The notes beneath the pieces were generated by a model, which was not told the DNA's origin, ran no database searches, and saw only the letters and a program-made list of their open reading frames with translations. A program made the position numbers and the translations under genes. A stretch of 64,000 nt of DNA from the NCBI GenBank assembly GCA_945861965.1, contig CAMAWM010000006.1, forward strand, positions 1 to 64,000. The letters are read 5' to 3'. The stretch is from Chitinophaga pinensis. Lineage in GTDB: Bacteria > Bacteroidota > Bacteroidia > UKL13-3. Below are positions 41,796-50,662 of this stretch, piece by piece (positions within the stretch are counted from its first letter, which is position 1; each line of letters opens with the position of its first letter).

Positions 41796-44645
41796 TTAAT
41801 GCGCCTCAAGCCAATTCTTTCCAACCCCAACATCTGCTTTTATTGGAACATTCAAATGCATTGCATTTTCCATTTCTTCAATTACTATTTTTTTCAGAAT
41901 TTCTATTTCGTCTTTGTGTGCATCAAAAAGCAATTCATCGTGAACCTGCAAAATCATTTTTGAATGAATGATTTCTGATTTTTGATTCTTGATTCGCTTA
42001 TGAATATTTATCATCGCAATTTTTATCATATCGGCCGCACTTCCTTGTATAGGCGCATTGATAGCGTTTCGCTCTGCAAATCCTCGTATCGTAAAATTGG
42101 CAGAATTAATGTCACGCAAATATCTTTTTCGACCTTTTAAAGTTTGCACATAACCGTGTTCTTTTGCAAAGTTAATTGTGGTATTCATGTATTCTTTTAT
42201 CCGTGGATACTGCTTCCAATATTCGTCAATTATAGCTCCTGCTTCTTTTCGTGGTATGCCTAAACTTTGGCTCAGCCCAAAAGCACTTTGTCCATAAATA
42301 ATTCCAAAATTTACTGCTTTGGCATTTCTTCTTTCGGCCGAAGTAACTTCTTCAATATTTTTTCCGTAAACTTTTGATGCGGTTGCAGTGTGAATATCCA
42401 AAGCTTGTTTGAAGGCATCAATCATGTTTTCTTCGTTTGCAATAGATGCTACAATTCGCAATTCAATTTGAGAATAATCCGCACTTAGCAAAACAAAATT
42501 TTCGTTCCGAGGAATAAATGCTTTTCGAATTTCTTTGCCTCTATCTGTACGAATTGGAATATTTTGCAGGTTTGGATTTATAGATGCAAGTCTGCCGGTC
42601 GCAGCTTCTGCTTGCTTAAAATTTGTATGAACTCTGCCGGTTATTTGGTTAATTTCTCGCGGCAATGCATCCACATAAGTTGATTTTAATTTTTGCAATT
42701 CGCGAATGTCCAAAATGCAGCGAACAATTTCGTGTTCGTTTAATTTTTGCAATACGTCTTCGCCCGTTTGATATTGTCCGGTTTTCGTTTTTTTGGCTTT
42801 TAGATCAAGTTTCAAGTGATCAAATAAAACTTCGCCCAATTGTTTTGGCGATGAAATATTAAACTCTAAACCACCCGAAAGTTCTTTTATTTTTTTGTCT
42901 TGTATTACAATTTCAATTTCTAATTCTTTTGAATAATCATTCAAAAATTCTTTATCAATTTTCACGCCCTCGCGTTCCATATCGTTCAACACATCAATCA
43001 ATGGAATTTCAATTTCATCAAACAATTCTTTTACTTCATGTTCAATCAAAAGTGGCGAAAGTTTTTTTGACAACTGATAAGTTATATCTGCATCTTCAGC
43101 AGCATATTCTTTGATTTTTTCCATGTCAACTTCACGCATATTCAATTGATTTTTTCCTCTTTTTCCAATCAATTCAGTAATTGAAACTGGCTGATAATTC
43201 AAATAAATTCCCGATAAGTAATCCATTCCATGACGCAAGTCTGGCTCTATCAAATAATGTGCAAGCATGGTATCAAACAATGGTCCGCTTAATGTCAATC
43301 CATAGTTTTTAAGTATGCCTAAATCGTATTTAATATTTTGTCCGATTTTGCAAATCGTATCGCTTTCAAAAATCACTTTAAATTTTTCTAAGGTCTTTTT
43401 TGCTTCATCAAAATTGGAGCTACACGGAATATAATATGCCTCATTTGCTTTGATCGAAAATGAAATTCCGACAATTTCAGCATGCATTTCAAGTCCAGTT
43501 GTTTCGGTATCAAAACACACTTCTTTTTGCTGAAGCAAATTTTGGATTAACTCGTTTTGTTTTTCTTCTGTGTCAACTAAAATATAATTATGCGTAGTGT
43601 TTGAAATGTTGTTATGAACGATTTCTGCTTGACTATTTGAAGTAGAAAGTTCAATGTTTGAATCTTGTGATCTTGGATTTGCATTTTGGTTGAACAAATC
43701 AAAAACTGTAGATGAGCTGGCTCTATCAACACTTGGAACATTTAAAATAGAAGTTTGAATCGCAGAGTTTGAATCGCCAAAAAGTCTTTTTGCCATTGTT
43801 TTAAATTCAAGTTCCGCAAAAAGTTTTTCACAAGCATCTTTGTCGGGTGATTCTAAGATCAATTTGTCTTCTTCAAATTCAATCGGGACATTCAAATCAA
43901 TAGTTGCCAATCTTTTTGAAAGAAAAGCTTGTTCTTTATTATTTTCTATATTTTCTTTTTGCTTTCCTTTTAGTTCGTGCGTGTGTTCATACAGACCTTC
44001 CATGCTTCCATATTTCTGCACCAAAAGCTTGGCGGTTTTTTCGCCAACACCTGGTATTCCTGGAATATTATCAACCGAATCGCCCCACATTCCCAAAATA
44101 TCAATTACTTGTTTTATGTCTGTTATTTCCCATTTTTTCAACACTTCGGGCACGCCCATAATTTCATATTCATTTCCAAGTCGTGCAGGTTTATAGATGA
44201 AAATATTTTCGCTAACCAACTGCCCAAAATCTTTATCCGGTGTCATCATAAAAACTTTGAAACCTTCTTTCTCAGCTTTTTTTGCCAAGGTTCCAATGAC
44301 GTCATCTGCCTCAAATCCTGGTCTAATTAATAAAGGAATTTTCAGCGCTTCGGTTAGTTGCATAATGTACGGCAAGGCAGACGAAATCCCTTCTGGCATT
44401 TCATCGCGGTGCGCTTTGTATGCTTCATATTCAATGTGTCTTGCTGTTGGTTCTGACGTATCAAAACTAACTCCAATATGTGTTGGTCTTTCTTTTTTTA
44501 AAATATCTAAAACCGTATTGGCATACCCAAAAATTGCGGAGGTATTGAACCCATAACTTGTGATTCGAGGATTTTTACTGAATGCAAAATATGCGCGATA
44601 AACAAGCGCCATTCCATCCAGCAGAAATAATTTTTTATCAGACAT
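41796..44645 (-). CDS. polA: DNA polymerase I
   Basis: 5'-3' exonuclease, 3'-5' exonuclease (CFDTETTGLEMH) and polymerase motifs (LLSADYSQIELRIVA, RRNAKAVNFGIIYGQSAFGLSQ, LQVHDELLFDAH); start revised to MSDKKLFLLDGMAL. Confidence 0.97.
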   Translation of the reverse strand: MSDKKLFLLDGMALVYRAYFAFSKNPRITSYGFNTSAIFGYANTVLDILKKERPTHIGVSFDTSEPTARHIEYEAYKAHRDEMPEGISSALPYIMQLTEALKIPLLIRPGFEADDVIGTLAKKAEKEGFKVFMMTPDKDFGQLVSENIFIYKPARLGNEYEIMGVPEVLKKWEITDIKQVIDILGMWGDSVDNIPGIPGVGEKTAKLLVQKYGSMEGLYEHTHELKGKQKENIENNKEQAFLSKRLATIDLNVPIEFEEDKLILESPDKDACEKLFAELEFKTMAKRLFGDSNSAIQTSILNVPSVDRASSSTVFDLFNQNANPRSQDSNIELSTSNSQAEIVHNNISNTTHNYILVDTEEKQNELIQNLLQQKEVCFDTETTGLEMHAEIVGISFSIKANEAYYIPCSSNFDEAKKTLEKFKVIFESDTICKIGQNIKYDLGILKNYGLTLSGPLFDTMLAHYLIEPDLRHGMDYLSGIYLNYQPVSITELIGKRGKNQLNMREVDMEKIKEYAAEDADITYQLSKKLSPLLIEHEVKELFDEIEIPLIDVLNDMEREGVKIDKEFLNDYSKELEIEIVIQDKKIKELSGGLEFNISSPKQLGEVLFDHLKLDLKAKKTKTGQYQTGEDVLQKLNEHEIVRCILDIRELQKLKSTYVDALPREINQITGRVHTNFKQAEAATGRLASINPNLQNIPIRTDRGKEIRKAFIPRNENFVLLSADYSQIELRIVASIANEENMIDAFKQALDIHTATASKVYGKNIEEVTSAERRNAKAVNFGIIYGQSAFGLSQSLGIPRKEAGAIIDEYWKQYPRIKEYMNTTINFAKEHGYVQTLKGRKRYLRDINSANFTIRGFAERNAINAPIQGSAADMIKIAMINIHKRIKNQKSEIIHSKMILQVHDELLFDAHKDEIEILKKIVIEEMENAMHLNVPIKADVGVGKNWLEAH

Positions 44646-44695
44646 AAGTGTCAAAAGTAAAGTATTTTTGCAACTCTTAATTCCAAAGTTTTTTA

Positions 44696-45370
44696 TTGAA
44701 AAATATATTCAAATTAGCAGCTCAAAAAATTAAATACTTAAGCAGTTTTTTGTTTGGCGATCTAATTGCAGTTTACGAAAGCAAATTGAATGGACGACTT
44801 GAATTGTGGCGATTGGAGGGGAAATTAATTTTGAATTCAAAAAACGCAAATCAATCTTTCGATAGTCTTCACAGGGTTTTTCAAAAAACTTTTCAAAAAA
44901 TAAATCTTCTTCTTCTTCAACCAAAAAATATTTTATTGATAGGGCTTGGCGCTGGAAGTGTGGTAGATATTTTAATAAATGAGCTTAAGTTGGATTGTAA
45001 AATTGACGCAATAGAACATGACGAAACAATGATTGAAATTGCTAAAAAACATTTTAACATTGATAAATTTTCCGATTTGAATATTATTGTTTCAGATGCT
45101 TATAAATATGTTTCGGTTTGCAACAAAATTTACGATTTGATTGTAGTTGATTTGTTTAAAGACGATCAAATAGAAGAGCGGTTTTTTGATGAATCATTCA
45201 ATCAAAATTTATTAAAATTAAGCACCAGCGGAAAAATTATTTTTAATACCATTCAACGGAACGAAATTCAAAAAATACAATTTGAAAATCTGAAGAAATT
45301 TTACATTTCAAATAATAAACTTTGTAACGAATTTATTTTAGAGGAAGAAAATAAAGTATTGGTAATTTAA
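44696..45370 (+). CDS. Spermidine-synthase-like class I SAM methyltransferase
   Basis: NILLIGLGAGSVVDILINELKLDCKIDAIEHDETMIEIAKKHFNID; TTG start. Confidence 0.8.
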   Translation: MKNIFKLAAQKIKYLSSFLFGDLIAVYESKLNGRLELWRLEGKLILNSKNANQSFDSLHRVFQKTFQKINLLLLQPKNILLIGLGAGSVVDILINELKLDCKIDAIEHDETMIEIAKKHFNIDKFSDLNIIVSDAYKYVSVCNKIYDLIVVDLFKDDQIEERFFDESFNQNLLKLSTSGKIIFNTIQRNEIQKIQFENLKKFYISNNKLCNEFILEEENKVLVI

Positions 45371-47262
45371 TACGCTCTAGAATCGCTGCCTTCAATATAA
45401 TTAATAAATGCTTTGTTAACCACTTTGTTACCTCCTGGCGTGGGATAATCTCCACTAAAATACCAATCGCCTTTGTGGTTTGGACAGGCTATGTGAAGGT
45501 TGGAAATGGTTTGATAAATTATTTTCAATTCGGCTTTTAAGTCACTTGGTTTTACAATTTCAGCAATTTTATTTGAAATTTCTTCGTCTGTAAAATTAGC
45601 GTACAATACTTTTACATAATTCTGCAATTCTTCTTTGGGCAAATTTTCTTGCGCTTTGCATTTGTTATATACATCAATCAATTGTTTTTCTAATCTACGG
45701 TCTTTTAACAAGGCAACCATTGCTTGAAATGCAACAAAGTCTTTCAATTTACTCATATCAATACCGTAACAATCGGGGTAACGAATTTGTGGCGCTGAGG
45801 AAACAATAATTATTTTTAATGGATTTAATCTGTCTAATATTCTAAGAATTGAAGTTCGTAAAGTTGTTCCTCTAACTATCGAATCATCAATAACAACCAA
45901 TGTATCGGTTTCGTTTTTTACTATTCCATACGTTACATCGTACACATGTGCAACCATGTCTTCGCGGTTTGTATCATCCATTATAAAAGTTCTAAGTTTA
46001 GCATCTTTTACAGCCACTCTTTCTCTTCGCGGACGAAGCGATAAAATATTTTTAAGTGTCGAGTCGTTTAGGTTATGTCCAAGTTTTAGAATCTGTTCCG
46101 TTTTATACCTATCCAACAAATCGTTAATTCCATCAATCAAACCATAAAACGATACGGCTGCAGTATTTGGGATATAACTGAAAACTGTATTTTTCATATC
46201 GTAATTTACAGCTTTCATAATTTTATCGGCCAACAAATAACCCAATTGTTTTCTCTCTTTGTAAATATCTAAATCGTTTCCACGACTAAAATAAATTCTT
46301 TCAAAAGAACAGGCTTTATTTTCTTGAGGATGCAAAATATTGGTTTCAAATACTTCACCATTTTTTTTGATAATTAAAGCGTTGCCAGCTCCTAACTCTT
46401 TAACATCTCTAATCTTAACGTTGAAACCTGTTTGAATGGCTGGTCGCTCGCTAGTTACCACCACAACCTCATCATCGTAATAATAAAAACATGGGCGAAT
46501 ACCATTTGGATCTCTAACTACAAATGCATCGCCATGTCCCATTACACCTGCCATCACATAACCTCCATCAGCATCGCGCAACGATTTTTTTAATATATTT
46601 TCTACATTGATATTATCGGCAATCAAATGCGAAATTTTTTGATTGCTATGACCTTCTAATTTAAACTTGGTAAATTTTCTTTGATTTTCTTCGTCCAAAA
46701 AATGCCCAATTTTTTCGAGCATGGTTACGGTATCTGTCTTCAAACTTGGGTGTTGTCCCAATGCTACTAACACATCAAATAATTCATCAACATTAGTGAG
46801 GTTAAAATTTCCGGCCAAAACAAGATTTCTACTCATCCAGTTGTTTTCGCGAATGAAAGGATGACACAAGTCAACGCTATTTCCACCATGAGTTCCATAA
46901 CGCAAATGACCTAGCAACACCTCGGCTACAAAAGGTGCATTTGCTTTTAAATAATTAACATCTTTGATTTGTTCTTTGGTACCGCTGTTGTTTATTTTCT
47001 TGTTTATTTTCTCAAAAATTTTGGCAACAGCATTGCTATCATTGGCTCTTTGTCGGTCAATAAAATTCTCGCCTGGCTTAACATCAATTTTAATTGCAGC
47101 AACCCCAGCTCCATCTTGTCCACGGTTGTGTTGTTTCTCCATTAGGAGATACATTTTTTTTAAGCCGTAAAGTGCAGATCCATACTTCTGTTGATAGTAG
47201 GTAAGCGGTTTGCGCAGCCTTATGAGCGCTATTCCACACTCATGTTTTATTGCATCGCTCAT
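45367..47262 (-). CDS. Amidophosphoribosyltransferase-like class II glutamine amidotransferase (long form)
   Basis: HECGIALIRLRKP N-terminal Cys region, RGQDGAGVAAIK, HLRYGTHGGNS, DPNGIRPCFYYYDDEVVVVTSERPAI, VVIDDSIVRGTTLRTSI. Confidence 0.9.
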   Translation of the reverse strand: MSDAIKHECGIALIRLRKPLTYYQQKYGSALYGLKKMYLLMEKQHNRGQDGAGVAAIKIDVKPGENFIDRQRANDSNAVAKIFEKINKKINNSGTKEQIKDVNYLKANAPFVAEVLLGHLRYGTHGGNSVDLCHPFIRENNWMSRNLVLAGNFNLTNVDELFDVLVALGQHPSLKTDTVTMLEKIGHFLDEENQRKFTKFKLEGHSNQKISHLIADNINVENILKKSLRDADGGYVMAGVMGHGDAFVVRDPNGIRPCFYYYDDEVVVVTSERPAIQTGFNVKIRDVKELGAGNALIIKKNGEVFETNILHPQENKACSFERIYFSRGNDLDIYKERKQLGYLLADKIMKAVNYDMKNTVFSYIPNTAAVSFYGLIDGINDLLDRYKTEQILKLGHNLNDSTLKNILSLRPRRERVAVKDAKLRTFIMDDTNREDMVAHVYDVTYGIVKNETDTLVVIDDSIVRGTTLRTSILRILDRLNPLKIIIVSSAPQIRYPDCYGIDMSKLKDFVAFQAMVALLKDRRLEKQLIDVYNKCKAQENLPKEELQNYVKVLYANFTDEEISNKIAEIVKPSDLKAELKIIYQTISNLHIACPNHKGDWYFSGDYPTPGGNKVVNKAFINYIEGSDSRAY

Positions 47263-47322
47263 AAATTATGGTTGCGAAAGTAGTATTTAATACCGAGATT
47301 TTTTAACGTACAAAAAGTATAA

Positions 47323-47790
47323 TTATTTATTTTTTCTCTCTTTCAAAACATTATCCAACATTTCAATAAAAGTTTCAGGTCCCATATATCCAGCTTGTAA
47401 AAAGAGTTGTTTTTTATCTGTAATAATTACATACGTTGTAGGAAAACCGGTTTTTTCGCCTCGGCTAAGTTGCGAGTACATTTCAGCCGGAGAAAATTTT
47501 TGCCCATCCACATCGTATATTATTCCTTGTTTTTCGGGATTAAACTTAATAGCAATAAAATCTTTATTTAGCCTTTTTATAACTTCAGGATTGGCGTACG
47601 TATCGCGATCCATTTTTTTACACCATCCGCACCAATCGGTATAGGCATCAACCAACAGTATTTTATTTTTCTTTATGGCAAGTGGATACCCTTCGTTCCA
47701 ATCGTACCATTTCATCAAATCTTCTTGTTTTGTAGAAAAGGATGTGAATACAATAAAAAGTACAGGCAATACAAAAATTAATTTTTTCAT
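47323..47790 (-). CDS. Exported thioredoxin-fold protein (DUF255/thioredoxin_7-like)
   Basis: VDAYTDWCGWCKKMDRDTYANPEVIKRLNKDFIAIKFN. Confidence 0.9.
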   Translation of the reverse strand: MKKLIFVLPVLFIVFTSFSTKQEDLMKWYDWNEGYPLAIKKNKILLVDAYTDWCGWCKKMDRDTYANPEVIKRLNKDFIAIKFNPEKQGIIYDVDGQKFSPAEMYSQLSRGEKTGFPTTYVIITDKKQLFLQAGYMGPETFIEMLDNVLKERKNK

Positions 47791-47903
47791 TGGAGAATAT
47801 TTTGGCCAAAAATAACAATAATTATACCTGTTTTTATAGTGGCTATTAAAATTATAACCATAAACTTGTTTTATTTATTAATAGTTTTTTATATGTTTGG
47901 CGA

Positions 47904-48599
47904 ATGAATACACACCAAGCATATAATACTTTAACCAAAACGGTTATCGTATTTGTAACGATGATTTTAATGTCAGTGTCTGCATATAGTCAAACCGTAG
48001 AACCTGTTGCTAACATGTACGATGACACTACTGCGGTAGCAGCTGATAGCACAAGCACTACCAGCACAGATAGTCAGACTAAAGTTGTTGTTGTAAAACC
48101 ATACGAAAGAATTGCACTTTCTATTGACAGCGTTACAAATTTGATAGCCTACAACGGAGTTGTTGAGCAAGAAGATAGCGGCAGCGATTCGCTTTATTTA
48201 AGAGCAAAGCGTTTTGCTGAAGAGTGGTTTGGAAAGAGCAATTCTGTATTTGAACTTGAAAAACGAGGTCAAAAATTAATATTAAACGCAACCATTCCGG
48301 CTAATGCTTACATTAATAAATACAATAAAAAATCAATGGGCAAGTATCAATTCAGAATGATTATATTGATAAAAGAAGGCCGATACAAATATACTTTAAC
48401 AAACTTTGTTCACGAAGCTGCTAAACCAAACAATGGAAAACCTTCAAGAAATTATTTCGAATATTATAATTCAGCCACTCAAAATGTTCGTTTGTGTGAT
48501 GGAATTCTTCGCTTTGCCGACCACGACATAAAAGAAACAATCAGTCGTTTTAAATTAGCAATGAGAGATCCAATCTTCTTAGACGAAGACGAATGGTAG
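47904..48599 (+). CDS. Exported DUF4468-like protein
   Basis: Signal peptide ...SVSAYSQT; LYLRAKRFAEEWFGKSNSVFELEKRGQKLILNATI ... KYQFRMIILIKEGRYKYTLTNFVHEA. Confidence 0.75.
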   Translation: MNTHQAYNTLTKTVIVFVTMILMSVSAYSQTVEPVANMYDDTTAVAADSTSTTSTDSQTKVVVVKPYERIALSIDSVTNLIAYNGVVEQEDSGSDSLYLRAKRFAEEWFGKSNSVFELEKRGQKLILNATIPANAYINKYNKKSMGKYQFRMIILIKEGRYKYTLTNFVHEAAKPNNGKPSRNYFEYYNSATQNVRLCDGILRFADHDIKETISRFKLAMRDPIFLDEDEW

Positions 48600-48877
48600 A
48601 AATTATTTAGTTTCTATAGATAAAAAAATCATGGTTTAGCGGCACAAATTCCACTTTTTAGCAGCAATTCGCTGTAAAACTTTAACTACGCTCTAAATAG
48701 ACTGCAGCCAAAAGGAGAAGCCAAAGCAATATTAAAGTCCTCAACCACTATTATTTTCTATGCAAGAATTAGACTTTTATACAGTGGCTTTAGCACTGAA
48801 TATTAATAAAAATGAATTAGTTAAGAATTCTCATTCAGAAATTTTTTAAAAACAGTTTCCTAATTCGTAAAAATTAA

Positions 48878-48885
48878 TACCTTCG
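48878..48885 (+). promoter_or_regulatory. Candidate -7 element for tRNA-Gln
   Basis: TACCTTCG (TAnnTTYG-like) about 15 nt before the tRNA 5' end. Confidence 0.4.
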
Positions 48886-48899
48886 CAACCCTTAAACTT

Positions 48900-48972
48900 T
48901 GTCCGATAGTGTAACTGGCAACACGTCTGATTTTGGTTCAGAAGAGTCTAGGTTCGAGCCCTAGTCGGACAA
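48900..48972 (+). tRNA. tRNA-Gln (anticodon TTG)
   Basis: TGTCCGA...TCGGACA acceptor stem, TCTGA-TTTTGGT-TCAGA anticodon arm, CTAGG-TTCGAGC-CCTAG T arm. Confidence 0.93.
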
Positions 48973-48987
48973 CAAAATTTTGGAATA

Positions 48988-49953
48988 ATGATTAATCGCA
49001 ACGAGGTAAAACTTTTTTCAGGCACCGAATCAAAATATTTGGCCGAAAAAATAGCGGCAGCTTACGGGCAACCGCTGGGCGATTGTGTTATTTCAAAGTT
49101 TAGCGATGGAGAATTTCAACCAAATTACAACGAAAGTGTACGTGGTTGCGATGTTTTCTTAATTCAATCAACCTTTGCCAATGCCGATAATTTGCTAGAG
49201 TTGTTATTGATGATTGATGCTGCAAAAAGAGCATCGGCACATTATATAACAGCAGTAATTCCTTATTTTGGAATGGCAAGACAAGATAGAAAAGACAAAC
49301 CGCGCGTATCAATAGGAAGCAAGGTGATAGCAGATGTTTTAACCGCTGTTGGTGCTAGCCGAGTAATGACAATGGATTTGCATGCTCCTCAAATACAAGG
49401 ATTTTTTAAAATTCCAGTTGATCACTTAGACCCATCGGTTGTATTTATTCCTTACATCAAAAAAAATATAGGCAATAAAAACCTAATGATAGCTTCGCCT
49501 GACATTGGTTCGTCAGCCAGAGCACGTTCTTATGCTAAGAATTTAGGTGTCGATATGGTAATTGTAGACAAAGAGCGTAGACGTGCTAACGAAATTGCAT
49601 CAATGACATTAATCGGAGATGTAAGCGGTCGCGATATTATTATGGTTGATGATATTATTGATACCGGAAACACTTTGGCAAAAGCGGCTTTGCTTATGAA
49701 AGAAAAAGGCGCGTTAAGTGTTAGAGCCATGTGTACACATCCCGTACTTTCGGGCAATGCATATGAAACTATTGAAAACTCAGTAATAGACGAGTTGGTT
49801 GTGTGCGATACCATACCACTTAGAAAAGAAAGTCCAAAAATAAAGGTGCTTTCAGTAGCTCAACTTTTTGCAGATGCAATCAGAAATATTAATGAACACG
49901 GAAGCATCAGCTCTTTGTTTGATATAAAAGAAAAAACAATAGTAAATAATTAA
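48988..49953 (+). CDS. prs: Ribose-phosphate pyrophosphokinase
   Basis: KLFSGTESKYLAEKIAAAYGQPLGDC; VIPYFGMARQDRKDKPRVSIGSKVIAD; DIIMVDDIIDTGNTLAKAA. Confidence 0.97.
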   Translation: MINRNEVKLFSGTESKYLAEKIAAAYGQPLGDCVISKFSDGEFQPNYNESVRGCDVFLIQSTFANADNLLELLLMIDAAKRASAHYITAVIPYFGMARQDRKDKPRVSIGSKVIADVLTAVGASRVMTMDLHAPQIQGFFKIPVDHLDPSVVFIPYIKKNIGNKNLMIASPDIGSSARARSYAKNLGVDMVIVDKERRRANEIASMTLIGDVSGRDIIMVDDIIDTGNTLAKAALLMKEKGALSVRAMCTHPVLSGNAYETIENSVIDELVVCDTIPLRKESPKIKVLSVAQLFADAIRNINEHGSISSLFDIKEKTIVNN

Positions 49954-49965
49954 ACGAAAAATAAA

Positions 49966-50595
49966 ATGAAAACATTAGCATTATTTGGAAATAAACGTAG
50001 CCAAATCGGAAAAACAAATACAAAAGCAATAAGAACAGAGGGAAAAGTTCCATGTGTGCTTTATGGTGGTAAAGAGAATTTACATTTTACGATTTACGAA
50101 GCCGATTTTAAACAATTGGTTTATACGCCCAATACTTACAAAGTACAATTGGATGTAGATGGCCAGATTTTTAAAACCATTTTAAAAGACATTCAGTTTC
50201 ATCCAGTAAACGACTCAATAATTCACGCTGATTTTTTTGAAATCAATGAAGACATAGATGTTGAATTATATATTCCAATTAAATTTAAAGGAAATGCAAT
50301 TGGTGTAAGAAACGGTGGAAAGTTGATTGTTAAATCTTCTAAAATACGTGTGAGGGGATTGCCTAAAAATCTGCCTGATTTTTTAGAAGTAGATGTGGAA
50401 GGACTTGAAATAGGAAAAGCTATAAAAATTAAAGATTTGAGTAGCCCGAATATTATTTTGCTTGATTCTCCAGACAATCTTGTTGTAACTGTAAGAGTTA
50501 CTCGTGCGGTGGTTGAAGAGGTTAAAACAGTTGCTCCGATTGCTGCTGCTCCCGCTGCTCCAGTTGCTGAAGCAAAAGACACTAAGAAAAAATAA
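49966..50595 (+). CDS. rplY: 50S ribosomal protein L25/general stress protein Ctc
   Basis: VPCVLYGGKENLHFTIYEADFKQLVYTPNTYKVQLDVDG; DIQFHPVNDSIIHADFFEI; Ala/Pro-rich C-tail. Confidence 0.95.
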   Translation: MKTLALFGNKRSQIGKTNTKAIRTEGKVPCVLYGGKENLHFTIYEADFKQLVYTPNTYKVQLDVDGQIFKTILKDIQFHPVNDSIIHADFFEINEDIDVELYIPIKFKGNAIGVRNGGKLIVKSSKIRVRGLPKNLPDFLEVDVEGLEIGKAIKIKDLSSPNIILLDSPDNLVVTVRVTRAVVEEVKTVAPIAAAPAAPVAEAKDTKKK

Positions 50596-50615
50596 TTAGT
50601 TGAACTTATAAAACT

Positions 50616-50647
50616 AAAAACCCGATACATGTGTATCGGGTTTTTTT
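50616..50647. terminator. Bidirectional intrinsic terminator
   Basis: AAAAACCCGATAC-ATGT-GTATCGGGTTTTTTT between convergent genes. Confidence 0.88.
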
Positions 50648-50662
50648 ATTTAAAGGGTATTT

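Noticed and set aside
43840-44330. Several 85-118-aa ORFs on + strand
   Set aside because: Shadows of polA, whose motifs are unambiguous.
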